A stretch of DNA of 64,000 bases, from contig NZ_OY782755.1 in the NCBI RefSeq assembly GCF_963678165.1, positions 1,302,001-1,366,000 of the forward strand, given 5' to 3'. Each line of letters opens with the position of its first letter. Position 1 is the stretch's first letter. The DNA comes from an uncultured Acetobacteroides sp. (GTDB lineage Bacteria; Bacteroidota; Bacteroidia; Bacteroidales; ZOR0009). The translations under genes were made by a program, and so were the position numbers. Shown here in pieces: positions 25,548 through 34,546 of this stretch. The notes beneath the pieces were generated by a model, which did no database searches, was not told the origin of the DNA, and worked only from the letters and a program-made list of their open reading frames with translations.

Positions 25548-26321
25548 ATGATTAAGCCGTTGTTGTACCGCAGGCTATCGCTTTATGAGAAGCTGGCCTT
25601 TGCTAGCGAGGTTATATCGGTATTCGATTCGGAGTTTGGAAGTATTCCTGAACTTATGCCGCTGGTATCTCAGGTGAAAGATGACTACAGCGTTGTACGG
25701 CAGGCCTCGATTTGGCTTAGCCATCCAGAGTTAACCCAAGCGGTGAGGAACGGCGATGCGCTGCGCGACTTGGGGGTGCGCACGCTCAAGTACGTAGCTT
25801 CGCAAAGCCTTAGACGCAGCGATGCCGCATGGGTGGCTGCTGGCAAACTGATCCTTCAAGCCTTCCATGATTTTGGCGACGATATGGCCAGCAGCTCCAC
25901 GGCAAGCGAATCGGCGGAGGTCAGTAATTTGCTGGCTGCGTTCGACCGCAACGCTGATCTGCGCGCTGCCGTTAGCACCATTGGGTGCGATGCGTGGCTG
26001 CAGGATATCCGCGATGGGGAACAACAGGTAAAGCAGGCGATTGCCAATCGCGATGCTGTGCAGGCAGAGGAGCCCCAGTCGCCGGCCTACAAGCTGGCGT
26101 TTCAGCTGGTGAAAAGCCTTTCGAAGCTATTCCGCTTTATCAACGTGAAGCTGGAGTTCGAGCAAACGTCCGAGCTGGTTGCGCTGTCGCACCGCATTAA
26201 CGAGATTGTAGGCCGCTACCGCGCCAACGTCAAGCACCGACAGACGCTGCGGAAGCAGGCCAAGGAGAAGAAGGCTGCCGAACAGCAGGCAAGCGAGAAG
26301 ACGGAAACCGACGAGGGCTAA
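25548..26321 (+). CDS. Hypothetical helical protein (possibly DUF6261-like)
   Basis: 257 residues, cytoplasmic, almost entirely helical, with a Lys/Glu/Ala-rich C-terminal coiled segment (KQAKEKKAAEQQ). There is no signal peptide or catalytic motif. Overall layout (helical ~210-residue body ending ELVALSHRINEIVGRYRANVKHR) resembles Bacteroidota DUF6261 proteins, but I am not certain. It stands alone, 220 bp downstream of the palindrome array A7. Function unknown. Confidence 0.6.
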   Translation: MIKPLLYRRLSLYEKLAFASEVISVFDSEFGSIPELMPLVSQVKDDYSVVRQASIWLSHPELTQAVRNGDALRDLGVRTLKYVASQSLRRSDAAWVAAGKLILQAFHDFGDDMASSSTASESAEVSNLLAAFDRNADLRAAVSTIGCDAWLQDIRDGEQQVKQAIANRDAVQAEEPQSPAYKLAFQLVKSLSKLFRFINVKLEFEQTSELVALSHRINEIVGRYRANVKHRQTLRKQAKEKKAAEQQASEKTETDEG

Positions 26322-26402
26322 GCTCGGCAGTGGCTGCTGTTTGGTGATTAGTCATTATGCTAGTGGCGATGCCAGTAACCTACATGCTATAATCAAGGTG
26401 CG

Positions 26403-26510
26403 TTATCCCCTCCATGGGAGGGGTAGGGGTGGGTTACTCGTTAAAATCATCATATCTACCTCACTTAGCGTTCTTACTCACCCCTACCTCCCGCCTAAGC
26501 GGGAGGATTA
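26403..26510. repeat. REP-doublet-like inverted repeat (REPIN-like)
   Basis: Left end: hairpin CCCCTCC-ATG-GGAGGGG (26407-26423) followed by TAGGGGTGGGTTA. Right end: TTACTCACCCCTA followed by hairpin CCTCCCGC-CTAA-GCGGGAGG (26488-26507). The two ends are inverted copies about 50 bp apart. Layout matches a doublet of REP sequences. G/C-rich motifs of this GGGGTAGGGGTG type are widespread in Bacteroidota spacers. No transposase is adjacent. The rest of the 26322-26690 spacer shows nothing recognisable. Confidence 0.65.
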
Positions 26511-26691
26511 CCTGCTACGATTATGCATTTCGGATTTGAGAAGCATCCTAACCTCAACGGCCATGGGCAAAAGCCATCATCAACCCGCCAAGTACGAAAA
26601 AAGATGATCTACCAATTGCCGCTACAGTACCTTGTAGGGCCGGTTCTGGCGATCCTCACGGCCAATGTTACCCGGTAAGCCGCTAAATGCT

Positions 26692-26699
26692 TATATTTG
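26692..26699 (+). promoter_or_regulatory. -7 promoter element (TATATTTG) of fabD
   Basis: TAnnTTTG match 22 nt before the fabD ATG at 26722. It rules out the longer frame starting at 26665. Confidence 0.7.
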
Positions 26700-26721
26700 C
26701 AGCTCAAAAAAACCGAAACAG

Positions 26722-27606
26722 ATGAAAGCATATGTATTTCCTGGGCAAGGTGCTCAGTTTGTCGGAATGGGGAAGGACTTGTACGAGAACGTGCCCCAAG
26801 CAAAGGAACTTTTCGAAAAGGCAAATGAAATTTTAGGCTTCCGCATAACCGATTTGATGTTTAACGGTACCGACGAGGATCTGAAGCAGACCAAGGTTAC
26901 CCAACCTGCCATCTTCCTTCACTCGGTAATTCTGGCAAAGTCGTTAGGTGACGATTTTAAGCCCGAGATGGTAGCAGGTCACTCGCTTGGCGAATTCTCT
27001 GCGCTTGTAGCAGCAGGTGCGCTTAGCTTCGAGGATGGACTTCGCCTGGTGGCCGCTCGTGCCAACGCCATGCAAAAGGCTTGCGAGCAAAACCCATCGA
27101 CTATGGCTGCCGTGCTTGCCCTCGACGATGCTAAGGTTGAAGAAATCTGCGCCTCTATTGATGGCGTTGTTGTTCCTGCCAACTACAACTGCCCCGGACA
27201 GCTGGTAATTTCGGGAGCCAACGAGGCTATCGATGCTGCCTGCGAGGCCCTAAAGGCTGCCGGCGCAAAGCGCGCGCTTAAGCTTCCTGTTGGTGGCGCA
27301 TTCCACTCTCCACTTATGGAGCCCGCACGTGTTGAGCTAGAGGCCGCCATCGAGGCAACCGCCGTTAGCAAGCCAATCTGCCCCGTTTACCAAAACGTAG
27401 ATGCTAAGCCATACACCGATCCAGCACAGATTAAGAAGAACTTGGTTGCACAGTTAACCGCTCCTGTTCGTTGGACCCAAACCGTTCAGAACATGGTTGC
27501 CGATGGCGTTTCTTCATTCGTTGAGCTTGGACCCGGAAAGGTTCTTCAAGGTTTGGTAAACAAAATCGCTAAGGATATCCCAGCCGAAAGCAAGCAGTCG
27601 CTTTAG
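26722..27606 (+). CDS. fabD: Malonyl-CoA:ACP transacylase
   Basis: 294-residue FabD, charging acyl carrier protein with malonyl groups for fatty-acid synthesis. Motifs: FPGQGAQ (6-12), nucleophile S88 in GHSLGEFSAL, R113-region VAARANAMQ, catalytic H in GGAFHSPLM (about 199), and ELGPGKVLQGL. Monocistronic, with its own promoter and a bidirectional terminator shared with ldh. Confidence 0.96.
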   Translation: MKAYVFPGQGAQFVGMGKDLYENVPQAKELFEKANEILGFRITDLMFNGTDEDLKQTKVTQPAIFLHSVILAKSLGDDFKPEMVAGHSLGEFSALVAAGALSFEDGLRLVAARANAMQKACEQNPSTMAAVLALDDAKVEEICASIDGVVVPANYNCPGQLVISGANEAIDAACEALKAAGAKRALKLPVGGAFHSPLMEPARVELEAAIEATAVSKPICPVYQNVDAKPYTDPAQIKKNLVAQLTAPVRWTQTVQNMVADGVSSFVELGPGKVLQGLVNKIAKDIPAESKQSL

Positions 27607-27623
27607 GCTTTAGCAACGATACA

Positions 27624-27663
27624 AAAAAGGAGAGCCCCGATAATTTCGGGGCTCTCCTTTTAT
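27624..27663. terminator. Bidirectional terminator between fabD and ldh
   Basis: AAAAGGAGAGCCCCGA and TCGGGGCTCTCCTTTT arms with A-run and T-run on the two sides, in a convergent spacer. Confidence 0.9.
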
Positions 27664-27677
27664 ATATGCGGTTCATC

Positions 27678-28634
27678 CTACAAGTTTTCGAGGATGGGCT
27701 TTGTCGATTCCTTGAGGACGCCTACCGAGTGCGCCAGCTTCTGCTGCTCCTCGTCGTTCAGCTGCAGCTCTATCACCTCGGTGACACCCGCGCGTCCAAC
27801 AACCGCAGGCACGCCAATAAAGATGTTGTTCTGTCCGTACTCCCCACCTAGGAATGACGATACGGAAAGGATGGAGCGCTCGTCGTTCAGGATAGCCTTG
27901 ATGATGCGGGTAAGTGCCATCCCAATGCCGTAGTAGGTTGCCCCCTTACGCTCGATGATGTGGTAGGCGGCATCGCGCACCTTCACGAAGATTTGCTCGA
28001 GGTCCTCCTTGCGGTACTTGCCGTGGCTCTGCTCGATGATGTCCTCCACCTGGCGAACGCCAATAAGGGCGTGGCTCCAAGCGGCAAACTCGGTGTCGCC
28101 ATGTTCGCCCATGATGTAGGCGTGCACGTTGCGGGGGTCAACGTCGAAGTAACTCGAGAGCTCGTGGCGTAGGCGAGCCGTATCGAGGGTGGTGCCCGAG
28201 CCAATCACGCGGTTCTTGGGTAGCCCCGAAACCTTCCAAGCCACGTTGGTGAGGATGTCTACCGGGTTGGTGGCAATTACCAGGATGCCGTTAAAGTAGT
28301 TTGACATGATCTGCTTAACGATGCCCTTCATGATTTGGGCGTTGCGCTCGAGCAGCTCGAGGCGCGTCTCGCCGGGCTTTTGGTTGGCACCAGCGGTAAT
28401 CACAACAACATCGCACATGCGGCAGTCGGAGTAGTCGCCAGCTCTGATCTTGGTGCGCGAAGGGGCAAAAGGAATACCGTGGGCAATGTCCATGGCCTCG
28501 CCTTCGGCCTTGTCCTTGTTTACGTCGATTAGGATTATCTCGCCAGTAATACCTTGGTTTACCATTGCGTAGGCAAACGAGGTTCCAACAAAGCCTGTCC
28601 CAACTAGGGCTACACGATTTACGTTACTAACCAT
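27678..28634 (-). CDS. ldh: L-lactate dehydrogenase
   Basis: 318-residue NAD-dependent 2-hydroxyacid dehydrogenase. GxGxxG at 12-17 with D37 after it (NAD-selective), specificity loop [10 protein letters not shown] (Q85 at the residue that distinguishes lactate from malate dehydrogenases, R91), and catalytic H in MGEHGDTEF (about 178). Malate dehydrogenases have R at the Q position, so I call lactate dehydrogenase, reducing pyruvate to L-lactate. The start at 28634 gives the Rossmann strand at the N-terminus. Monocistronic. Confidence 0.9.
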   Translation of the reverse strand: MVSNVNRVALVGTGFVGTSFAYAMVNQGITGEIILIDVNKDKAEGEAMDIAHGIPFAPSRTKIRAGDYSDCRMCDVVVITAGANQKPGETRLELLERNAQIMKGIVKQIMSNYFNGILVIATNPVDILTNVAWKVSGLPKNRVIGSGTTLDTARLRHELSSYFDVDPRNVHAYIMGEHGDTEFAAWSHALIGVRQVEDIIEQSHGKYRKEDLEQIFVKVRDAAYHIIERKGATYYGIGMALTRIIKAILNDERSILSVSSFLGGEYGQNNIFIGVPAVVGRAGVTEVIELQLNDEEQQKLAHSVGVLKESTKPILENL

Positions 28635-29034
28635 ATCTATATTGTTTTTATTTCGATTGGGTGAATGGCAGAACAACCGTCTCCATTCAAAGTTTTGAAG
28701 GTAGCGATCTTGATGGAAAGAACTAGCAAAATTGCAGGGCATGTACCCATCTTAACCTTTAATTTATCGAAAATGGGAGATGCGGATGCTTACAGATTCG
28801 GGGTGCTTTCTGGTTGTACCGCCAGAATATCTCTTGGCATGATTTCCATATCTGGGGAGAAGCATGCTCCGCACATCTGCATTTAATGGGGGTGGTACGA
28901 GCTTTCCGTTTGGTTCATACTTCGATTCTTCATTTATTTGGGGGTCGATTATGGGGCGTAAGATTTATGGAGGTCTGAGATGGACGATCTCCAGATAGCT
29001 GAATTAATTGTTTCATAGATAAAATTCGATAACG
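28635..29034. other. Divergent spacer between ldh and HMA gene
   Basis: No gene seen. A TACCTTCA sequence at about 28695-28702 on the minus strand, with TTTTG about 23 bp upstream, may be the ldh promoter. Short inverted words (GAGAT/ATCTC near 28976-28990) are too small to interpret. Confidence 0.4.
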
Positions 29035-29382
29035 ATGAAAAGAGTAGTAACCTTTTTTGCAGTATTGCTGGTAGTGCTTGCTGCAACGGTGGCTCAGGCA
29101 AAAACTACCAGTGCCACCATAAAAACAACCATCCAGTGCTCGTCGTGCGAGAAGCGGATTATGAAGAACCTTCCATTCGAAAAGGGAATCACAGATGTGA
29201 AGGTAGATGTGGACAAGCAAACCGTGTGGGTGGAGTACAACGACACCAAGACAGACCTGAAGAAGATAAAAGAGGCTATTGCCAAGCTAGGCTACGATGC
29301 CGATGATGTTAAGCGTGATGCTAAAGCCTACGAGAAGCTGCCCGCCTGCTGTAAGGAGAATTCGGGCCTAGGCAAGCACTAG
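29035..29382 (+). CDS. Exported heavy-metal-associated (HMA) domain protein
   Basis: 115 residues. Signal peptide (MKRVVTFFAVLLVVLAATVAQA), then an HMA domain (about 25-95) with metal-binding CSSC in TTIQCSSCEKRIMKNL, and a CC pair near the C-terminus (KLPACCKEN). Probably binds Cu(I) or a similar soft metal in the periplasm. No metal ATPase or CusCBA gene is nearby, so the partner is unknown. A terminator follows at 29405. Confidence 0.85.
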   Translation: MKRVVTFFAVLLVVLAATVAQAKTTSATIKTTIQCSSCEKRIMKNLPFEKGITDVKVDVDKQTVWVEYNDTKTDLKKIKEAIAKLGYDADDVKRDAKAYEKLPACCKENSGLGKH

Positions 29383-29404
29383 CGCTTCACCTGCAAAAAG
29401 ACTC

Positions 29405-29444
29405 AAAACCCCATCCTTCCTGATGAAGAATGGGGTTTTGTTTT
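29405..29444 (+). terminator. Intrinsic terminator after the HMA gene
   Basis: AAAACCCCAT and ATGGGGTTTT arms followed by GTTTT. Confidence 0.85.
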
Positions 29445-29530
29445 AGGCTTATTATGCCTACTTTAGCGCCCCGATTCAGTATAGAGAATAATTATACTAT
29501 AGGCTAAAAAACATAGTGGGGAAATTACGA

Positions 29531-29920
29531 ATGGAAAATAGGTACATAACCAATTATCTGCAAATCGAGATCGATTCTCAAAATGGATGTTTAGTTCAAA
29601 CATGGACAGGCTACTGTACCCCGGAAGAGTTTCGTGAAGGACAGCAAAAATCGTTGGATTTGTTTGTGGAAAACCATTGCGTACATTTTGTAAGCGATAC
29701 AACCAATGCCTGTCCGTTGAAAAAAGAGGACATAGATTGGGTCTCCCGAAATATCACTCCGAAGCTGCGTAATGCGGGAATGGCTGTCATTAACATTGTC
29801 CTTTCATCGAGCGCCTATACCCGGTTAACCCTTGAAATGCTTGAGGAGGTAGATCGCGATATAAATAATATACCAATGAGGTTTTTTGGCTCGCTAGAGC
29901 GTGCGTTGGACTCCATTTAG
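29531..29920 (+). CDS. Hypothetical protein, possible STAS/SpoIIAA-like fold
   Basis: 129 residues, cytoplasmic, no signal peptide. Alternating strand/helix pattern (LQIEIDSQNGCLVQTWTG, EEFREGQQKSLDLFVEN, HFVSDTTN, AVINIVLSSSAYTRLTLEML) recalls small STAS or SpoIIAA-like proteins of Bacteroidota. This is a low-certainty fold impression and function is unknown. Start: ATG at 29531, with a GTG at 29516 as the alternative. Monocistronic, bounded by hairpins at both ends. Confidence 0.6.
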   Translation: MENRYITNYLQIEIDSQNGCLVQTWTGYCTPEEFREGQQKSLDLFVENHCVHFVSDTTNACPLKKEDIDWVSRNITPKLRNAGMAVINIVLSSSAYTRLTLEMLEEVDRDINNIPMRFFGSLERALDSI

Positions 29921-29929
29921 GGTTTAAAA

Positions 29930-29957
29930 CAAAGGGGATTTTACAGATCCCCTTTGC
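29930..29957. terminator. Bidirectional hairpin terminator
   Basis: CAAAGGGGAT and ATCCCCTTTG arms with a 7-nt loop in the 41-bp convergent spacer. Confidence 0.8.
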
Positions 29958-29961
29958 TCTA

Positions 29962-31596
29962 TTATTCGATTAGTTTTTTCTGTTTAATCCTTACGAATAC
30001 TGCGTAGAGTGCAACACCTGCGAGCGCACAGCCTATCCAGAAAGCTGCTGCTCCCGCCATGTTTAGCAGATAAATTAAACCAAACGCAATACCCGCAAAT
30101 AGCATCATTATAAGCATTTTTGCAACATTTGCACCTCGTCCGTTGTCGGATGGTGGTACGCTAAAGGGTAGGTTGTAGCTGAAAAGCAAAATTGTAATGA
30201 GGTGCGTTAGCACTACCAGTATCCCTCCAAATGTTAGGATAGGTATCACTTTGCCTCCCCAGATGAAAAGTGCGGGCAGGCAGATAAGCGTATATGCCGG
30301 GATGAAGATTTTGAAGAGCATGGCCTTTATGGCTCCCGATAGCAGCTCTCCTTTGCGCTCTAGCGGTGTTACCTTATATATCCAGGCTGCTTGGTAGCTG
30401 CTCGATGCGCAAATCATCCCGAACACCATTCCAATGTAAATACCCATAAATATGAAGCCGTAGTAGCTCTTCGATTGCGATATGGCCCATATCGAGGCTT
30501 TAAAGTGAGCGAAATCGGGCTTGAGTATTACAAAGATGTAGGCAAAGGCGAAACCTATGAAGGGGTATACCATCTGCTTAAAGTTGCGGTCGCGGCTCGA
30601 TATAATCATGGCCAGCTTCCATCCGGCCTCTTCTGTGGAAGTGTTGCAGGTTAATTGGCGGAGAAAGTTTTTTCTTTTGTACTTATTGCCTACATCTTCG
30701 TGGCGCTCTGTGCTGGTTGCCAATTTATCGAGAACTGCATCGTAGCCGTTGGTAAGGTAGCGTACCATAATTATAAGTCCAAGGAGTGGAACGGCGATGC
30801 CTAATGCTGCAAGAGCAATGCTTCCGAGTGTTATGGTGGCTCCTGCAGCAATATCAACCAGCATGGCGCTCCATAAGGGTTGTACAAGGTAGGCCCACCA
30901 CTGAGAACCAATGCTATCAACCAACTTTAGATCTTGGGGAATTTTTCCGATGAAAATATATCCAACGAAAAGCAGCACACTAAGTCCAACCTGAAGGTAG
31001 GTGATGAGGTTCTTAAACCGCTCTGCCGACACCATCTGAGATAGAACAAGGTAGATGAAATTCGCGGAAAATAGCGCAAAGGCAGTGGTTGTAAGAACGC
31101 CAAGCAGGTAGGCTAGCATAGGGACGAATCCCCATTTTACGAGTACGATTACTGTTGCTGGCAGCGATAGCGATGACGCTATAACGCCAAGGTAGAAGGC
31201 GATGTGTAGCAGTCGCGATACCATAAGGGTGCGATTGCTAATGGGGCGTGGTAGCAGAATGAGGTTGTCGCTCGGATCGAAGACCACTTGGGTAAACTCG
31301 GTAATGAGCGTGGTGCAGAGGAGGAACATGATAAAGGTGTAGCTGATCAGCAGCCCCATGAGGCGGTTGTCCATAACCATCATCATGATGGCTACAAGAA
31401 ACCCGAATATTACATATGAGGTGATCTGGAAGGCGAGGCTACGCTCCTTCTGCATGCCCTTCGAGGCTTCGGGGACACGGCGAAAATCCGATATCAGCTT
31501 GGCGGCAACAATGGCTCGTAGCTGGTTGTAGTCGGCACCGAGCAGCTCTATTGGCTTTCGAAGAAGCTTAATCAGGAATAGGAAGAATTTTACCAT
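29962..31596 (-). CDS. ABC exporter permease
   Basis: About 544 residues with roughly a dozen hydrophobic segments (e.g. VIFGFLVAIMMMVM, LLISYTFIMFLL, LLGVLTTTAFALF, VLLFVGYIFIG, MLIMMLFAGIAFGLIYLL). Layout matches large ABC permease proteins of ABC-2 type in Bacteroidota. The ATPase partner ends one base before an alternative GTG start at 31602; the ATG at 31596 is used here. Substrate unknown. A hairpin terminator closes the pair. Confidence 0.8.
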   Translation of the reverse strand: MVKFFLFLIKLLRKPIELLGADYNQLRAIVAAKLISDFRRVPEASKGMQKERSLAFQITSYVIFGFLVAIMMMVMDNRLMGLLISYTFIMFLLCTTLITEFTQVVFDPSDNLILLPRPISNRTLMVSRLLHIAFYLGVIASSLSLPATVIVLVKWGFVPMLAYLLGVLTTTAFALFSANFIYLVLSQMVSAERFKNLITYLQVGLSVLLFVGYIFIGKIPQDLKLVDSIGSQWWAYLVQPLWSAMLVDIAAGATITLGSIALAALGIAVPLLGLIIMVRYLTNGYDAVLDKLATSTERHEDVGNKYKRKNFLRQLTCNTSTEEAGWKLAMIISSRDRNFKQMVYPFIGFAFAYIFVILKPDFAHFKASIWAISQSKSYYGFIFMGIYIGMVFGMICASSSYQAAWIYKVTPLERKGELLSGAIKAMLFKIFIPAYTLICLPALFIWGGKVIPILTFGGILVVLTHLITILLFSYNLPFSVPPSDNGRGANVAKMLIMMLFAGIAFGLIYLLNMAGAAAFWIGCALAGVALYAVFVRIKQKKLIE

Positions 31597-31602
31597 AACC
31601 AC

Positions 31603-32391
31603 CTACTTTTCGAATGCGTGAACGATGGCTTCGGCCGTTACTTGGTGCCCCTCCTTGCCGGTGAGCTGCGCAAAGATGCGCTCGAGCGATTGGTTGTCGC
31701 CGTTCATCAGCGAATCCATGGTGCCATCGGCTACGACGTTGCCGTTGTTGATGAGGATGATGCGGTCGGAGATCTTTTCCACCACATCCATGATGTGCGA
31801 GCTGTAGAAGATGGTCTTTCCCTCGCGGGCCAGCTGGGTGACCATCTCCTTAACGATGATTACGGAGTTGGCGTCGAGCCCCGAGAGCGGCTCGTCGAGG
31901 AAGATGATGTCGGGGTTGTGCAGCATGCCGGAGATGAGCAGAATCTTCTGCTTCATCCCCTTCGAGAAGGTGTCCATGCGCTGGTTGGCGTGCTTGCCCA
32001 TCTCGAAGAGGCCTAGCAGGCGGTCGGCCTTATCCTCAATACAATCGTCGTCGAGGCCGTAGAGCGTGCCCACGAAGTTGAGGTACTCCATGGGGGTAAG
32101 CATGTCGTACATCACGGCATTTTCGGGGATGTAGCCGATGCGGCGCTTGATCTCGATGGGGTTGGTGCGGATGTCGTAGCCCAGAATCGACACCACACCG
32201 TCAAAATCCTGAATGATGCCGCTGAGGATCTTTACGGTGGTGCTCTTACCCGCACCGTTGGGGCCAATGTAGCCTACAATTTGTCCGGCTGGAATCTCGA
32301 GGTTGATGCCTTTTAGCACATCTACATATCCGTCTGGCGAGCGGAACGATTTGCGGAGGTTGCTAATGGTAATAGATTTCGTACAATCCAT
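31603..32391 (-). CDS. ABC transporter ATP-binding protein
   Basis: 262-residue ATPase. Walker A GPNGAGKST (about 40-48), Q-loop region RIGYIPENAVMYD, signature FSKGMKQK (in place of LSGGQ), Walker B IIFLDEPLSGLD, and H-loop IFYSSHIMD. This matches the ABC-2 exporter class driving the permease encoded directly downstream. The start at 32391 is chosen since the frame upstream to 32670 overlaps the divergent gene and a promoter-like TATATTTA lies at 32414-32421. Confidence 0.92.
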   Translation of the reverse strand: MDCTKSITISNLRKSFRSPDGYVDVLKGINLEIPAGQIVGYIGPNGAGKSTTVKILSGIIQDFDGVVSILGYDIRTNPIEIKRRIGYIPENAVMYDMLTPMEYLNFVGTLYGLDDDCIEDKADRLLGLFEMGKHANQRMDTFSKGMKQKILLISGMLHNPDIIFLDEPLSGLDANSVIIVKEMVTQLAREGKTIFYSSHIMDVVEKISDRIILINNGNVVADGTMDSLMNGDNQSLERIFAQLTGKEGHQVTAEAIVHAFEK

Positions 32392-32413
32392 AGTAGTATA
32401 AGTATTTTGGGCG

Positions 32414-32421
32414 TAAATATA
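32414..32421 (-). promoter_or_regulatory. -7 promoter element (TATATTTA) of the ABC pair
   Basis: TAnnTTTA on the minus strand 22 nt upstream of the ATPase start. Confidence 0.55.
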
Positions 32422-32508
32422 TAAAAATGGCGGATAGAAACTGGGCCGTGGGGCTAGCTCTTTGGGTGCGCTGGCTGTTATACCCATATCCACATAAAAT
32501 GGCAGGCC

Positions 32509-32922
32509 ATGAAGCGCGTTACCGGTATAGGCGGCATCTTCTTTAAGTGTAAAGATCCGAAGCGAATGAAGGAGTGGTACCGGGCACATCTGGGGCTCGA
32601 TACCGACGACTACGGCACCAACTTCGAGTGGCGGCAGGGGGGCAACCCCGCCCTCAAGGGCTTTACCCAATGGAGCCCGTTTGCCGGCGAAACCACCTAC
32701 TTCGACCCGTCGGGTAGCGACTTTATGGTGGGCTACCGAGTGGAGAATATAGAGGAGTTGGTGGAGCTGCTAAGGGCCGAGGGGGTGACGGTGCTTGATG
32801 CCATAGAGGCGTTTGAGTACGGTAAGTTCGTTCATATCCTCGATTTGGAGGGCAACAAGGTGGAGCTCTGGGAGCCCAACGACGAGGAGTACGACAAGAT
32901 TGTTGTAGGTCGCACCCTGTAG
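32509..32922 (+). CDS. VOC (glyoxalase/bleomycin-resistance fold) protein
   Basis: 137 residues, two beta-alpha-beta-beta-beta modules: GIGGIFFKCKDPKRMKEWYRA at the start and VGYRVENIEELVELLRAEG followed by VHILDLEGNKVELWEPND at the end. The E of NKVELWEP sits at a metal-ligand position, but the first-strand histidine expected in true glyoxalase I is absent (GGIFF). Likely a small-molecule-binding or dioxygenase-like protein; substrate unknown. Confidence 0.85.
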   Translation: MKRVTGIGGIFFKCKDPKRMKEWYRAHLGLDTDDYGTNFEWRQGGNPALKGFTQWSPFAGETTYFDPSGSDFMVGYRVENIEELVELLRAEGVTVLDAIEAFEYGKFVHILDLEGNKVELWEPNDEEYDKIVVGRTL

Positions 32923-32959
32923 CGTAATCGTTCAAGCATCTTCTCCGTAAATCTTTTTA

Positions 32960-32986
32960 ATGCTGGATTCGATCCGGCATTTTTCT
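32960..32986 (+). terminator. Intrinsic terminator after the VOC gene
   Basis: ATGCTGGAT TC GATCCGGCAT stem followed by TTTTCTTTT. Confidence 0.85.
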
Positions 32987-33019
32987 TTTACGGACTGTTT
33001 GTCGTATGGCTTGGGGAGC

Positions 33020-33398
33020 ATATCGGACATGTGGAAACCGATATCTACCGACTAGTTGAAGGCATCGTACATGTGGGTGGGGGCATCGGACGGATGGAAA
33101 TTGGCATCGGACGACTAGGTGGAAGCATCGTACATGTGAAAATCGATATCTACCGACTAGTTGAAGGCATCGTATATGTGGATGGGAGCATCGGATGGGT
33201 GGAAATTGGCATCGGACGACTAGGTGGAAGCATCGTACATGTGGAAATTGATATCTACCGACTAGGTGAAGGTATCGTACATGTGGATGGGAGCATCGGA
33301 CGGGTAGAAATTGATATCGGACGACTAGGTGGAAGCATCGTACATGTGGAAATTAATATCTACCGACTAGGTGAAGGCATCGGACGGGTAGGAGCGGG
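33020..33398. repeat. Modular array A4, 21-bp units in 105-bp superrepeats
   Basis: Eighteen consecutive 21-bp units, mostly starting (C/T)ATCG or TATCTAC. Five unit types recur in fixed order: F (CATCGTACATGTGGAAATT), B (TATCTACCGACTAGGTG), C (CATCGTACATGTGGATGG), D (CATCGGACGGGTGG) and E (CATCGGACGACTAGGTGG). The order F-B-C-D-E gives a 105-bp period repeated about 3.5 times. It follows the VOC terminator in a convergent spacer. A related array lies at 48.1 kb. A 128-codon frame stays open on the plus strand but has no convincing start. Confidence 0.95.
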
Positions 33399-33580
33399 GT
33401 GGGAGAGGCTTGCCTGAAAGGCGTCGGTACGGGAAATCAATGTCGGATGCCGGGGGGGAGGGCTGTCTAGCGGTTGTTCATCCATGGGGGAATGTAAAGG
33501 GAGGAGTACTAGCGATTGCTGTAACTTCCTCCCTGTAAAACTTCATTATAACAAAAACTACTATTACTTAAAATGATCGG

Positions 33581-34330
33581 CTATTTCTTGTCGGATGATG
33601 GCTTATTCTCCTTCTCTGACTCGTGGTAGCCCATTTGCTTCAGCGCGCGGCTGTAGGAGAACTTATCGATATCGGCCTTGTTGGTTAGCAGCGTTGAGGC
33701 GATTTTGGCTATGCCGATCACCTCGTCGTAAAGGTCGTTTAGCTGGGCGTTGAGGGTTGCGGTGGTCTCCTTGCTGCCGATTTTCTTCTGCTCCTGGATG
33801 GCGTTGGCCTGGTAGAGCTCGGCCGCCAGCGCTTTGATGCTGGTAAGGGTGGTGGGGCTCATTCCTGCAGCGATAAGGTCGGCCTCAAGGACTGGCGTTA
33901 GGTTGTTGCGGAACGTGGTCAGCATTTCGATGGTGGCGTCCTGCGAGGCGTTCTTGATGAGCTTCACCTTGCTGAGCCCAAGGGCCGTTAGGATGTTGCT
34001 GCATTTGGTCTTGTCCTTTCCGAAATCTACCTCGATTTGCGTCTTGGCCTGCTGGAGCATTGCCTTAGCTGCGATTTCCTTGGTGGTGAGGGTGGCGGTT
34101 ACTTCCTTAAGCGAGGTGGTGCCCTTAATCCCGAAGTTGTCTTCGAGGATGCCGGTGATGTTTCCCTTGATGTCGGTTAGGTAGCTTAACGTCCACTTCG
34201 GGCGTGCGGCGGTGAGGGTTGGCGCCATTGCGATGGCGTTGTCGATGATTAGGTCTGTTGCCATCAGCATCTGGATGGCCGTTCCTCTGTACTTACGTTC
34301 GTTCATACTTATTCCGTGTTGGTTTGACAT
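33581..34330 (-). CDS. Hypothetical helical protein
   Basis: 249 residues, no signal peptide, predicted almost all helix with Ala/Leu/Lys-rich heptad-like stretches (MLMATDLIIDNAIAM, EVTATLTTKEIAAKAMLQQA, IKALAAELYQANAIQEQKK) and a charged tail ending SSDKK. No family recognised. A TATATTTT element about 20 nt upstream fits the start at 34330; an in-frame ATG also lies at 34306. Flanked by array A4 at its 3' end. Function unknown. Confidence 0.6.
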   Translation of the reverse strand: MSNQHGISMNERKYRGTAIQMLMATDLIIDNAIAMAPTLTAARPKWTLSYLTDIKGNITGILEDNFGIKGTTSLKEVTATLTTKEIAAKAMLQQAKTQIEVDFGKDKTKCSNILTALGLSKVKLIKNASQDATIEMLTTFRNNLTPVLEADLIAAGMSPTTLTSIKALAAELYQANAIQEQKKIGSKETTATLNAQLNDLYDEVIGIAKIASTLLTNKADIDKFSYSRALKQMGYHESEKENKPSSDKK

Positions 34331-34531
34331 CTATTGACGCCCGTAAAAATATAACAATAATTAACCGCAGCAAATTTTAATGTGAATAATCATCAAAAAA
34401 AATGGAGAAATGTATGTTTCTTTTAAAAAAGCGTCGTTGCGCCGCCATTCGCCGTTGCTTGGGGGATGGGGGTTGCCGTTATCCCCCATTATAGCTTACT
34501 TGTAGGGGCGTAAAACGTGTACACCTCTAAA

Positions 34532-34539
34532 TACATTTA
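34532..34539 (+). promoter_or_regulatory. -7 promoter element (TACATTTA)
   Basis: TAnnTTTA directly upstream of the ATG at 34547, implying an extremely short leader for the serine hydrolase gene. Confidence 0.5.
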
Positions 34540-34546
34540 CCTGAAA

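Noticed and set aside
33031-33417. 128-codon frame over array A4 with seven-residue repeats (IYRLGEG, GSIVHVE)
   Set aside because: GTG start, no ribosome-binding context, changes between units hit all codon positions. The same frame is partly open in array A5, so a dN/dS test across relatives would settle it.
34461-34487. GGGGGAT/ATCCCCC inverted repeat upstream of the serine hydrolase
   Set aside because: Seven-bp arms with low complexity and no T tract; could easily be chance.
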